Positions 52,889-61,840 of a stretch of 64,000 nucleotides of DNA are shown one piece after another (the stretch's first letter is position 1; every line of letters starts with the position of its first letter). The stretch is from an uncultured Hungatella sp. Its GTDB lineage: Bacteria; Bacillota; Clostridia; Lachnospirales; Lachnospiraceae. The stretch is taken from positions 62,001-126,000 of the forward strand of contig CATLBR010000002.1 in NCBI GenBank assembly GCA_949879795.1, written 5' to 3'. The notes beneath the pieces were generated by a model that was given only the letters and a program-made list of their open reading frames with translations, was not told the origin of the DNA and searched no databases. The position numbers and the translations under genes were made by a program.

Positions 52889-52910
52889 ATTGACATCTCC
52901 GGATGTCAAT
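52889..52910. other. Perfect 9-bp hairpin after the AraC genes
   Basis: ATTGACATC, loop TCCG, GATGTCAAT, between the convergent AraC and GH36 genes. It has no T-run. The half-site TTGACAT equals that in the leader repeat at 50583, so it may be a regulator site as well as, or instead of, a transcript-end hairpin. Confidence 0.5.
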
Positions 52911-52950
52911 CTCACAGATATGGACGAAAAAAAGAATATACAGTTGACAC

Positions 52951-52999
52951 ATATGACCCTGCCCGCCCCCACCTGTGGTGATGGACGGACAGGGTTCGC
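52951..52999. terminator. Hairpin at the end of GH36 copy 3
   Basis: ACCCTG-CCCGCC on one arm and GGACGG-ACAGGGT on the other form a G+C-rich stem about ten bases past the GH36 stop. There is no T-run on the minus strand, so termination would need Rho or be partial. Confidence 0.35.
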
Positions 53000-53007
53000 T
53001 GCAGGTC

Positions 53008-55224
53008 TTATGACTCCGCTTTCAACACATAGATCTTAGACCAAAAATCAGTGCAGTAATCACCCGGAAACGCCTGCCCTGCCGACGCGTCGCTGGTGAC
53101 CAGTCCGGCGTTCATCAGTTCATCTCCGTAGAACCACTCGTTCTTCTCCTCCACCCGATAACGCACATCCGGCAGAAGGCCCTGTAGTTTCATTCTCCGG
53201 AACTCGCAGTTCACATCGTTGAGAATCTTGTAATATCCTACAACAGCCGTCTTCTTATCCTCGGAGACTGCCATCCACGCGGCAATATTGTGTTCGAACG
53301 GACTCTGGAGGCGGTAAAAGGTTCCAAACTGAATTACCTCCCGGTACTGCTTCATAAAGGCAATCTGTTTCCTTACGGTCTCTCTCTCTTCTGCCGACAG
53401 TTTCTGCAGATCCAACTCGTATCCAAAAGCTCCAAAGTAAGCCACATTTCCTCTGGTCTCAAGAGGCGTGAACCGGAACAGCTGGTGGTTGGGCACTGCA
53501 GACACATGAGCACCCATGCTCACCACCGGGTAGCCGAAAGAAGTGCCGTACTGAATCTTAATCCTCTCCACCGCGTCCGAATCATCGCTGGTCCAGCACT
53601 GGGGTGCGTAGAACAGCATACCCGCATCGAATCTGGCTCCGCCGCTGGCGCAAGACTCAAATAAAATCTCGGGAAAATTTTGAATCAGTCTCTCATACAG
53701 GCTGTAAACCCCCAAAATATACCGGTGAAATATCTCTCCCTGGCGGTCAGCCGGAAATGCCTCGGAATAACATTCTGTGATAGACCGGTTCATGTCCCAT
53801 TTAATATAGGAAACTTTCGACTCCGCAAGTATCCTGGCTATCATGTCATAGATATAATCTACCACTTCTTTCCTTGAAAAATCGAGAACCAGCTGGTTTC
53901 TGCCCTGAGAACTGGTTCGCCCCGGCGTGTGGAGGGCCCAGTCCGGATGTGCCCTGTATAAATCGCTGTCCGGGTTTACCATCTCCAGCTCCACCCATAG
54001 ACCAAATTTCAATCCCAGCTCTTCGATCTTTTCAGAGAGACCCTTGATTCCCCTGGGCAGTCTCTCTCTGTTGGCATACCAATCCCCCAGCCCGCTGGAG
54101 TCGCTGCTCCTCTCGCCAAACCATCCGTCATCCAGCACGAACAGTTCTACCCCGTCCTCCTTGGCGGCTCTGGCGATATTCACCAGCTTCTCCTCGTTAA
54201 AATCAAAATAGGTTGCCTCCCAGTTGTTCAGAAGCACCGGCCGCGTCTTATCTCTCCAAACTCCCCTGGCAAGACGGGTGCGGTAGAGGTGATGGAAGGT
54301 CTGGCTCATTCCGTTGAGACCTTTGTCAGAATAGACCATCACCGCCTCCGGTGTCTGAAAGCTCTCCCACGGCTCCAGCTTCCATGTGAAGGCAAAAGGG
54401 TTGATTCCCATCATCACCCGGGTCACGTTGTAAGTGTCAACCTCCGCCTGAGCCAGGAAGTTGCCGCTGTAAACCAGAGAAAATCCCATAACATCCCCCT
54501 GGAATTCGTCTGCAGTGGGACGTTTTAACACGATAAACGGATTGTGGTTGTGACTGGAATGCCCCCTGGTACTGCCCACCGCCTGAATCCCCTGCTCCAG
54601 ACGGCGGGTTTTCACCTGCCTCTCCCTGGACCAGGCCCCTGAGAACTGTATCCAATCATAATCACAGTCCGGCAAATCCAGGCACATGCTCATGGCTCTG
54701 GAGATGTGAACCGCCTTGCCGGAAGGATTCTCAAATCTTGCACTCCTGGCTACAGCCGCTTCCCCGTTAAAGATGGAGTAGAGAAGAACCAGTTTTATGT
54801 TCAGCAGCTTGTCCCTCAGAGTGAGCTCCAGAGTGTCCGCCTCCGACCCATCCTCCGTATAGGTGGCAGGAAGGCCTTCCAGAACCGGTTTTCCCTGGAA
54901 TATGCGGTAAGATTCATATGTAAAGTTCGTCAGCCTGCTTCCGTTGTCCTGAAGAATTTCCAGGGCAGGAAGTCGGAAATCCGTGGTCCCATAGGCAGGA
55001 TACTCCTGGCGGACATGCTCCAGAGAAAAGCCGAAATCCTGCTGCAAAGCCGTCATGGGACGGTTGGCAAGTTCCAGATAATATCCAAAACTCTCTCTGT
55101 CATGAATCCTTTTTCCGAAATAAAGCTGGCCCAGCTGGCCGTTTCCCAAAATTTTTATTATATAACTGATGCTGTCATTATACAGGTGAAATTCTCTTGA
55201 CGACTCGTGAAAGACAATGCTCAT
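53008..55224 (-). CDS. Alpha-galactosidase, GH36 (copy 3, 738 aa)
   Basis: The third GH36 enzyme, cytoplasmic by absence of a signal. D-D-G-W-F-G-E-R-S, K-W-D-M-N-R (nucleophile) and T-S-D-D-S-D-A-V-E-R (acid/base) are intact. The acid/base surroundings (SDDSDA) differ from copy 1 (SDNNNP) and copy 2 (SDNTDA), suggesting different preference for chain length or linkage. ATG 55224 has GGAGG eight bases before it; the track start at 55239 does not. A TATAAT with a poor -35 lies near 55255-55260, in keeping with activator control. Confidence 0.95.
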   Translation of the reverse strand: MSIVFHESSREFHLYNDSISYIIKILGNGQLGQLYFGKRIHDRESFGYYLELANRPMTALQQDFGFSLEHVRQEYPAYGTTDFRLPALEILQDNGSRLTNFTYESYRIFQGKPVLEGLPATYTEDGSEADTLELTLRDKLLNIKLVLLYSIFNGEAAVARSARFENPSGKAVHISRAMSMCLDLPDCDYDWIQFSGAWSRERQVKTRRLEQGIQAVGSTRGHSSHNHNPFIVLKRPTADEFQGDVMGFSLVYSGNFLAQAEVDTYNVTRVMMGINPFAFTWKLEPWESFQTPEAVMVYSDKGLNGMSQTFHHLYRTRLARGVWRDKTRPVLLNNWEATYFDFNEEKLVNIARAAKEDGVELFVLDDGWFGERSSDSSGLGDWYANRERLPRGIKGLSEKIEELGLKFGLWVELEMVNPDSDLYRAHPDWALHTPGRTSSQGRNQLVLDFSRKEVVDYIYDMIARILAESKVSYIKWDMNRSITECYSEAFPADRQGEIFHRYILGVYSLYERLIQNFPEILFESCASGGARFDAGMLFYAPQCWTSDDSDAVERIKIQYGTSFGYPVVSMGAHVSAVPNHQLFRFTPLETRGNVAYFGAFGYELDLQKLSAEERETVRKQIAFMKQYREVIQFGTFYRLQSPFEHNIAAWMAVSEDKKTAVVGYYKILNDVNCEFRRMKLQGLLPDVRYRVEEKNEWFYGDELMNAGLVTSDASAGQAFPGDYCTDFWSKIYVLKAES

Positions 55225-55254
55225 ATAACAATCCTCCAAATAAAAATTTATCCC

Positions 55255-55260
55255 TATTAT
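55255..55260 (-). promoter_or_regulatory. -10 element of GH36 copy 3
   Basis: A perfect TATAAT on the minus strand, about 35 bases before the ATG. No recognisable -35 at 16-18 bases. Further upstream (about 55290-55320), ACATTT words repeat and one ATGTCA half-site occurs. Confidence 0.5.
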
Positions 55261-55486
55261 AATCGAAAACCTCTAAAAGGGAAAGTGTTTATATGTAGGA
55301 CAAGTTATCGAAAATGTCAGATTTAAATGTATAAATCCTCCAAACCTTAACGATTTGTAAGAATCCAGTCAGCAAATATTCATTCCCACCCTCTATGATT
55401 AAAAACAGTCAAAGGCTCCTGCCTTTAAAACGCGCGCGGAAACAAATCTCACAAAATTTACAACAACTAAGAAAAGAGGGGTTCAA

Positions 55487-56785
55487 ATGATTGCACTTGT
55501 CGGTTTTCTTATGATTTTCCTCATCGTTCTTCTTCTTTTGAAAGGAAAGATGTCTCCCATCGTGGTTCTCGCCCTGATTCCCACTGTGGCCGCTCTGATT
55601 CTGGGATATGATTCCAAATCTGTGGCGGGATTTATCAAAGACGGTATAGGGACCACCACCAGCAACGGTATTCTGTTTATTTTCTCTGTCATTTACTTTG
55701 GCGTAATGTCCGACACCGGAATGTTTGACGTGATCGTAAACTTCCTGGTAAAGAAGGCAGGCAGCAATGTCATCGCCGTCACCGTGGCCACCGCCATCAT
55801 CGCCACCATCGCTCACCTGGACGGAACTACAGCGACAACAGTCCTCATCACCATCCCTGCCCTGTACCCTGTGTACAAGAGGATGAATATCGATTCCAAG
55901 ATTCTTTTGTGTCTGACAGGCGCATGCATGGGTGTTATGAACCTGCTACCCTGGGGCGGACCAGTAGCCCGGGCCGCCACTGTTCTATCCATGGATGCCA
56001 ACGAGCTGTGGCATATTCTCATCCCCATTCAAGCTGTGGGATTTATCTTTAATATTGTAATCGCCGTTCTCCTTGGTATGTATGCCGTCAAGCACGGCGC
56101 CGGCAGTGGAAAAGGCGAGGAGATCCAGGTTGACCAAAAATCCCAGGAAGAGGAAACTGCTCTCCGCCGCCCAAAACTGCTGTTCTTCAACTTGCTTCTT
56201 ACTGTAGGACTCATCGCGGTTCTCTCAGTGGGATACATAACCAGCTATGTGGCTTTCCTTCTGGCTCTGAGCCTGGCCCTGGCTGTCAACTATCCTGACT
56301 TAAAGCTTCAGGACAAACTGATCAAGAAACACGCCCCCGCCGCCCTGATGATCTCCGCCACACTGTTCGCGGCCGGCGCCATGGTGGGAATCTTTGACGG
56401 AACTGGCATGCTCACAGAGATGGCCAACACCATCATGGCCGTTATCCCCGGTTTCCTTGGACGATTTATACACATTATTTTCGGTATTTTAGCCCTGCCT
56501 CTTGGACTGTGCATCGGTACCGACGCTTATTTCTACGGAATCATGCCCCTGGTTATGCAGGTAGGCGAGACCTACGGCGTCGCCTCCTTAAGCACTGCCC
56601 TGACCATGGTAATCGGAAAAAATCTGGCCCTCATGGTGAGTCCTCTGGTTCCCGCCACCTACCTGGCTATCGGCCTCACCAACACAGAGTTAAAAGATCA
56701 CATGAAATTCAGCATTCCCATTTACTGGGTCGTCAGTGTCTGCATGGTGATCATCGGAGTCATTTTTACCGTCATTCCTATCTGA
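55487..56785 (+). CDS. CitMHS family citrate:cation symporter
   Basis: About twelve hydrophobic segments over 432 residues. The run T-I-A-H-L-D-G-T-T-A-T-T, then M-N-L-L-P-W-G-G-P-V-A-R-A belongs to the CitMHS family, which imports citrate with protons as a complex with magnesium or calcium. AGAGGGG precedes the ATG. A strong terminator follows, then a two-component system that may sense extracellular citrate or a related anion and control this gene. Confidence 0.9.
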   Translation: MIALVGFLMIFLIVLLLLKGKMSPIVVLALIPTVAALILGYDSKSVAGFIKDGIGTTTSNGILFIFSVIYFGVMSDTGMFDVIVNFLVKKAGSNVIAVTVATAIIATIAHLDGTTATTVLITIPALYPVYKRMNIDSKILLCLTGACMGVMNLLPWGGPVARAATVLSMDANELWHILIPIQAVGFIFNIVIAVLLGMYAVKHGAGSGKGEEIQVDQKSQEEETALRRPKLLFFNLLLTVGLIAVLSVGYITSYVAFLLALSLALAVNYPDLKLQDKLIKKHAPAALMISATLFAAGAMVGIFDGTGMLTEMANTIMAVIPGFLGRFIHIIFGILALPLGLCIGTDAYFYGIMPLVMQVGETYGVASLSTALTMVIGKNLALMVSPLVPATYLAIGLTNTELKDHMKFSIPIYWVVSVCMVIIGVIFTVIPI

Positions 56786-56819
56786 TTTTTGTTGACTCTG
56801 CCGGATACTCCGCGGCAGT

Positions 56820-56859
56820 GCAGGGGCTTTTTAAACCGAAGCCCCTGCTCCGTTTTTTT
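56820..56859 (+). terminator. Intrinsic terminator after the citrate transporter gene
   Basis: GCAGGGGCTT pairs perfectly with AAGCCCCTGC, followed by CTCCG and seven T. Confidence 0.92.
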
Positions 56860-56870
56860 CACCTTTATTT

Positions 56871-56899
56871 TTGTCATTTCCACTGAAATACGTTATAAT
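56871..56899 (+). promoter_or_regulatory. Promoter of the two-component system
   Basis: TTGTCA (56871-56876), a 17-base spacer and a perfect TATAAT (56894-56899), 35 bases before the regulator ATG. Confidence 0.75.
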
Positions 56900-56933
56900 G
56901 GTAACAACCACCACATGAATCGAGGATCCGATT

Positions 56934-57629
56934 ATGGCAAACGAACGAATATTAATAGTAGATGACGAGCTGGCCATCCGTATGGCTCTCAAAACCGCCT
57001 TCTCCAGGGAAGGTATGACCGTCCAGGAGGCCGCCTGCGGAACCGAGGCCCTCAGCTTTTTATCTTCCTGTAGATTTGACCTGATCGTCCTGGATATCAT
57101 GATGCAGGACATCGACGGCTATGCCATTCTGCAGAAACTGAGAGCTGACGGCATCATGACGCCGGTTCTCATGCTCAGCGGCAGACAGGAAGAGACAGAT
57201 CAGGTCCTCGGACTGGGACTGGGTGCGGATGATTATCTGACAAAACCGTTTCATCTGGCTGTCCTCATTCAGAAGGCCAAAGCCCTCATCCGCCGCAGCA
57301 GCGTTTACAACAGCCAGAAATCTTCCGGCGGCCTGGTGGTGGGACCTTTCCGCTTTGACACCATGAAGCTGGAATGCTATAAAAATGACCGCCTGTTAAA
57401 GCTCACCGCCAGAGAGCTGGTGCTGTTTCGCTTCTTTTTAGAGCACCCGGGACAGACCTTTACCAAGGAACAGCTTTATCACCAGGTATGGAATGAATAT
57501 GTTGTAGACGACAATACCATTATGGTCTATATAAAACGTCTGAGAGAAAAAATAGAAGACGACAACAAAAAACCGGTGTATCTGAAAACCATCCGGGGAA
57601 TAGGATATGTTTTTGATGGAAAAACTTAA
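56934..57629 (+). CDS. OmpR/PhoB-type response regulator
   Basis: Receiver domain (residues about 1-118) with the acidic pair D-D-E-L, the phosphorylated aspartate in V-L-D-I-M-M, and the lysine in T-K-P-F, followed by a winged-helix DNA-binding domain (L-T-A-R-E-L-V-L-F-R-F-F, R-G-I-G-Y-V-F). Length 231 is usual. Its 3' end overlaps the start of the kinase gene by 23 bases, so the two are translated as a pair. Confidence 0.95.
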   Translation: MANERILIVDDELAIRMALKTAFSREGMTVQEAACGTEALSFLSSCRFDLIVLDIMMQDIDGYAILQKLRADGIMTPVLMLSGRQEETDQVLGLGLGADDYLTKPFHLAVLIQKAKALIRRSSVYNSQKSSGGLVVGPFRFDTMKLECYKNDRLLKLTARELVLFRFFLEHPGQTFTKEQLYHQVWNEYVVDDNTIMVYIKRLREKIEDDNKKPVYLKTIRGIGYVFDGKT

Positions 57630-59778
57630 AAAACAATTTTTTGTACTCTGTGCGGCCGGCGCCCTCTCTGCCTCTTTTATAATCACCGTGAGTCTTTCCT
57701 TCTACCGTAGCTATCAGAGGGAATTGATTGAGACAGAGCAGCAGCAGCTTCTGACCATGGCCCAGACTGTCGGAAAAAGCCTGGTAAATTATATTCAGCA
57801 GGAGCTGGAGACTCTTGACCTGTATTTCGGATCCATCCAATCCCATGCACCGGAGGAAACCTATGAGGATCTGTACATAGCTTCCTCCTCCTTCCTGCGG
57901 CAGAAAGGGGACATCTATGAGGCCATGGCCTGTTACACCTTAGACGGCGTCCTTTTGTTCCAGGAGGGAGATTGGGATTTTCACTGTCCGGATACACCCT
58001 CATCCCCAGACCGGCATGCCATGATCTGCGGCAAACAGCTTACGAAGAAGGGCTGGTATCAGCTGTTTCTCTCCCGGGATTTTCTGTGGCAGAACTCTCT
58101 CTGCCGCATCGTGTACGCCATGAATCTAAATGAACTATATGAACAGATCGTGGCCCCTGTCCAGATCGGCCAGGGCGGCTACTCCATCGTCAAGGACAGT
58201 AACCTGGATATCATTATGCACCATGCACAGGACCAGATCGGCATCGATGCCGTCTACGACAGAAGCCGCCTCTATCCCCAGCTGGATCTGACGGATCTTT
58301 TCTCCTGGATCTCCCTGCAACAGACCCAGCCGGAAGGCCTGAGCGTTATCGATTCTTACGTGTGGGACAACCCCCAGCTGCCTCCCCAGAGGCGGATCGT
58401 AGCTTACACCACCATCCTGCTTCCCGGGGAAGAGTGGATTGTCAACTCCACTCTCCCTCTCCAGGAACTGGATCGACCTCTGACTCATATGATGCAGCGC
58501 CTGATAATCATGAGTGCATTTTTTTTACTGCTTCTTGTGGTTTTCGTCTATCTTATGACCAGAAGTCTGGACAGGGCAGAGACACAGAGGCGGCAGATAG
58601 CCTACTTAAAAGAAATCAACGACGGTATGGAACTTCTCCGCCGCAAGGACGAAGAACTGCAGCGCTATCATCAGATGCAGTCCATCGGCCAGATGAGCAG
58701 CCACATTGCCCATGAATTTAACAACTATCTGACTCCTGTGATGATCTACGGGGAAATTCTGGAGAATGACACTTCCATCAGCTCCCAGAATCAGGAACTG
58801 ATCCATGGTATCATAGGATCTGTAGAACAGGCTGCCGCTCTGTCCAGAAAACTCCTGGATTTCAGCCGACAGGACAACTACGGTCCTCTGACAGAGCAGG
58901 ATCTGGCAGAAGAGACCTGTCAGGCCTCCCAGGTGATCAGCCGTATGGCGCCGGACCACGTCACGGTTCACACGGAGATTCCGGATACCCGGCTTCTCGT
59001 CCGGGGAAATAAAGGAATGATGAACCATCTGCTCTTAAATCTCTGCAACAACGCCTTCCACGCCATGGATGACAGAGGAGGAACTCTGACTATCCGCCTT
59101 GAACAGACCGGTGAGAATCAGGCAGTGCTGTCTGTGGCGGACACTGGCTGCGGCATCGCTGCAGAAGTCCTGGACAGCATCTTTGAACCCTTCTACACCA
59201 CCAAGCGCAGCGGAAAAGGCACCGGTCTTGGGCTGTCCGTGGTAAGAAATGTGATGAATTCTGTGGGCGGCCAGGTGCGGTTGGAAAGCCAGGTAGGGGC
59301 GGGAACCACGTTCTACCTCTCCTTTCCCCTGATTTCCTCCTCCCTGCCCCTCTCTGGATCCAGAAAAAAGGCTCGCCAGCTGATCATCGTAGACGACGAT
59401 GCTGCGCTTTTAAAGTCTCTCAAGGCCATGGTGAAGCGCATCTCAGCCGCTGAACAGGAACATGAGGGAATTTCTGTCCCTGTTCAGACAGAATGCTATG
59501 ACCACCCTGCCGCCGTCCTCTCTCTCCTAGAGCGGAATAAAGACTGCTGCGACATTCTGCTCACCGACTACTCTATGCCCTCTGTCAACGGGCTGGAACT
59601 GGCCCAGATGGTCCGCCGGATAAATCCCCATATTTTTCTGGTGCTGATGAGCGGTTCAGGAAACAAACAGTTCGAGGAATACCTGAAAAACGGCGTCATC
59701 GACTGTTATATCGACAAGACCCAGCTGGCTGGAAAACTTCCTTACCTGCTGTTTAACACGAAACTCCGGGGCAGGTAG
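57607..59778 (+). CDS. Hybrid sensor histidine kinase with C-terminal receiver domain (723 aa)
   Basis: Two hydrophobic segments (about 10-30 and 295-315) enclose a periplasm-like sensory domain of Cache type. The cytoplasmic part has the H-box H-I-A-H-E-F-N-N-Y-L, N-box L-C-N-N-A-F-H-A-M, and G boxes D-T-G-C-G-I and G-K-G-T-G-L-G-L-S. A receiver domain with T-D-Y-S-M-P closes the protein, its conserved lysine replaced or shifted (Y-I-D-K-T-Q). Such NtrB-like hybrid kinases are unusual partners for an OmpR regulator. Neighbouring CitMHS suggests a carboxylate signal. M1 (57607) or M4 (57616) may be the start. Confidence 0.92.
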   Translation: MFLMEKLKKQFFVLCAAGALSASFIITVSLSFYRSYQRELIETEQQQLLTMAQTVGKSLVNYIQQELETLDLYFGSIQSHAPEETYEDLYIASSSFLRQKGDIYEAMACYTLDGVLLFQEGDWDFHCPDTPSSPDRHAMICGKQLTKKGWYQLFLSRDFLWQNSLCRIVYAMNLNELYEQIVAPVQIGQGGYSIVKDSNLDIIMHHAQDQIGIDAVYDRSRLYPQLDLTDLFSWISLQQTQPEGLSVIDSYVWDNPQLPPQRRIVAYTTILLPGEEWIVNSTLPLQELDRPLTHMMQRLIIMSAFFLLLLVVFVYLMTRSLDRAETQRRQIAYLKEINDGMELLRRKDEELQRYHQMQSIGQMSSHIAHEFNNYLTPVMIYGEILENDTSISSQNQELIHGIIGSVEQAAALSRKLLDFSRQDNYGPLTEQDLAEETCQASQVISRMAPDHVTVHTEIPDTRLLVRGNKGMMNHLLLNLCNNAFHAMDDRGGTLTIRLEQTGENQAVLSVADTGCGIAAEVLDSIFEPFYTTKRSGKGTGLGLSVVRNVMNSVGGQVRLESQVGAGTTFYLSFPLISSSLPLSGSRKKARQLIIVDDDAALLKSLKAMVKRISAAEQEHEGISVPVQTECYDHPAAVLSLLERNKDCCDILLTDYSMPSVNGLELAQMVRRINPHIFLVLMSGSGNKQFEEYLKNGVIDCYIDKTQLAGKLPYLLFNTKLRGR

Positions 59779-59785
59779 ACTCTGT

Positions 59786-59827
59786 AAAAAGAACATTTCC
59801 AAAATATCCCCTGGAAATGTTCTTTTT
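59786..59827. terminator. Bidirectional intrinsic terminator
   Basis: AAAAAGAACATTTCC and GGAAATGTTCTTTTT form a perfect 15-bp stem with a 12-base loop between the convergent kinase and HAD genes. A-rich and T-rich ends let it work on both strands. Confidence 0.95.
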
Positions 59828-59863
59828 AGCGAGGAAATCGATCCCCCTCTTCAACCTCCCCCA

Positions 59864-60697
59864 TCAGATCAGGCCCAGATGTTCGAAGCCCTTGTAAAGA
59901 CCATCCTTATCCACATCGTCTGTGATATAATCCGCCATTGCTTTTATCTCGTCTCCCCCGCTGCCCATGGCCACACCCACGGCACAGTACTCCAGCATAG
60001 GGATATCGATCTTGGCGTCACCGAAAGCTATGGTGTCCTCCTGTTTTGCCCCGAGGTACTCCAAAAGATGCTCAATGGCATTGGCCTTGGTGATATCCTT
60101 CACTCCCAAATCTCCAAAAAGCGCCGTCTCCCCCGCGCCTCCCCAGGTTCCGCTCTGCATATCCGGAAACGCATCCCGCGCGTCAAGAAAATCCTGATAG
60201 CTTTCCAAAATGTAGCTGATTTTGTTGAGATCGTCACGGTAAAGCTCCCCGCCGAATATCATATCCGGAAACGCGTCCCGCACCGTAAGATTTTCTGAAT
60301 CCAACTTGCCCTTTCTCCTGCTGTACTCCTGCATCACAGGTTCCCCCGCCTTCTCAAAGTTCTCGCTGGCAAACAGGCCATTGTTGCTCTCCAGGTAAAA
60401 TTCCAGCCCCCTGCCGTGAAGCCAGTCCACGATCTTTTTGGCCTGCTCCGCTGTGATCAGCTGATGCATCACCACATGTCCGTGATCCTCCACATAGCTT
60501 CCGTTTCCGCCGATCATCCCGTCCAGGCCGATATCCCAAATATTTTTATACACCTCCGCCTTGCTGCGCCCGGTGCTGATGTACACCCGGTGGCCGTTTG
60601 CCCTTGCTCTGCGCACGGCCTCAACCGCCGACTCAGGCAGTTTTCCCTCATAGTCCACCAGGGTTCCGTCCACATCGATAAAAATAATTTTGCTCAT
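59864..60697 (-). CDS. Cof-type HAD-IIB family phosphatase
   Basis: HAD motif I is D-V-D-G-T-L at the N-terminus, motif II S-T-G-R, a large C2B cap lies in the middle, the lysine lies near K-A-N-A-I-E-H-L-L, and motif IV is F-G-D-A-K-I-D-I-P-M-L. It dephosphorylates sugar phosphates or cofactors such as FMN or PLP. 277 residues is typical. Single gene; the patatin gene lies 111 bases upstream on the same strand. Confidence 0.92.
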   Translation of the reverse strand: MSKIIFIDVDGTLVDYEGKLPESAVEAVRRARANGHRVYISTGRSKAEVYKNIWDIGLDGMIGGNGSYVEDHGHVVMHQLITAEQAKKIVDWLHGRGLEFYLESNNGLFASENFEKAGEPVMQEYSRRKGKLDSENLTVRDAFPDMIFGGELYRDDLNKISYILESYQDFLDARDAFPDMQSGTWGGAGETALFGDLGVKDITKANAIEHLLEYLGAKQEDTIAFGDAKIDIPMLEYCAVGVAMGSGGDEIKAMADYITDDVDKDGLYKGFEHLGLI

Positions 60698-60808
60698 AAA
60701 GCTCTTCTCCTCTTTCAGTATGTTTGACCATATAATATTATATTCTTGTGGGTTTCTCTATCAGAAAATGGTCCTAAACTATAAAAATATGGCCGAATCC
60801 TCCTGCCG

Positions 60809-61621
60809 TCAGGGATGCTTCCAGGCGCTGTCCGGAGTATTGGAAAAAAATCTTTTTCCGTCTTCATATCCCTGAAAGATACGTCTTCTGGCTCCCTCTG
60901 TGGAAAAGTCCAAAGTTCCCGTCACAAAATCCCCCTGATCTTCCGACGGAATAATCTGAGCTATGGCCGCCCCCGGAAAATCGGTCTCATCCACCAGTCC
61001 CTGTCTGTTTAAATGAACCACCAGAAAGTCTCTGTAACCTGCATTGTATAAAGGCTTCACAGGCACGTTGTCCTTCAGCCCTCCATCAAGGTACAAGCAG
61101 CTGCCAAATTTTACCGGTCCGAAGATCCCAGGCAGAGCCGATGTGGCCAAAAGAATAGTTTCCATGTCGTTCTGTTTCATCCCTGTCATATTAATATAGT
61201 CCACCAGATTTGCGGTGGTGTTATAGCACGCCGCATAACAGGGCATCTGTCTGTCCTGAATTTTTTTCACATCCAGTTCCCTGCGTATAATCTCTATCAG
61301 ACCTTCCCTGGTAAACATCCCCTCCTTCAGTACATCCGCCGTCTCCGCGATAAGTCCGTTCTCCACCAGCTCTTCAAGGCCCATTAGCAATGATTTCTTG
61401 CCCGGGGTCAAGATTTTCTCCTGCGACATAGACAGCCATATCCGTTCAGCCGCTTCATAATCCCCCTGGGCGAACAGTGCGCCATTGAGCCCTCCCACGG
61501 AAGTTCCTGCAACGGCCGCGATGGCTTCTTCCACGCCATACTCTCTCATGGCCTTCCACACACCTATCTCATAGGCGCCCTTTCCCCCTCCTCCCGCGAG
61601 GATCAATGCGGTTCCTTTCAT
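60809..61621 (-). CDS. Patatin-like phospholipase (270 aa)
   Basis: Ser-Asp dyad acyl hydrolase: oxyanion loop G-G-G-G-K-G-A-Y, nucleophile elbow G-T-S-V-G-G, and the aspartate in D-G-G-L-K-D-N. It hydrolyses fatty acyl esters in the cytoplasm or at the membrane; the substrate is unknown. The length matches the compact bacterial RssA/YchK-type group. A 14-bp dyad lies 45-60 bases upstream. Confidence 0.92.
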   Translation of the reverse strand: MKGTALILAGGGGKGAYEIGVWKAMREYGVEEAIAAVAGTSVGGLNGALFAQGDYEAAERIWLSMSQEKILTPGKKSLLMGLEELVENGLIAETADVLKEGMFTREGLIEIIRRELDVKKIQDRQMPCYAACYNTTANLVDYINMTGMKQNDMETILLATSALPGIFGPVKFGSCLYLDGGLKDNVPVKPLYNAGYRDFLVVHLNRQGLVDETDFPGAAIAQIIPSEDQGDFVTGTLDFSTEGARRRIFQGYEDGKRFFSNTPDSAWKHP

Positions 61622-61665
61622 ATTTATATATCTCCTTTCAAATTGCCTTTCTCATTTTGGACATC

Positions 61666-61679
61666 TTGGGACATCCCAA
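61666..61679. promoter_or_regulatory. Operator-like dyad upstream of the patatin gene
   Basis: TTGGGA-CA-TCCCAA, a perfect inverted repeat, preceded directly by a related TTGGACATC word. The block lies between the patatin gene and the TA-rich -10-like sequence further upstream. Regulator unknown. Confidence 0.35.
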
Positions 61680-61840
61680 TCACATCCCCCAGTCCTGATA
61701 ATATAATATCTTATGAAGCTGCAAATAAAAAGGGGATACAGACGAATAATTATGTTTACAAATCGCTAAAAAGTTGTTAAAATTAAGTTAAGATATCCCA
61801 CATGTTGACCTGCTTTGATTACCCATAATGGAGGTTCATT

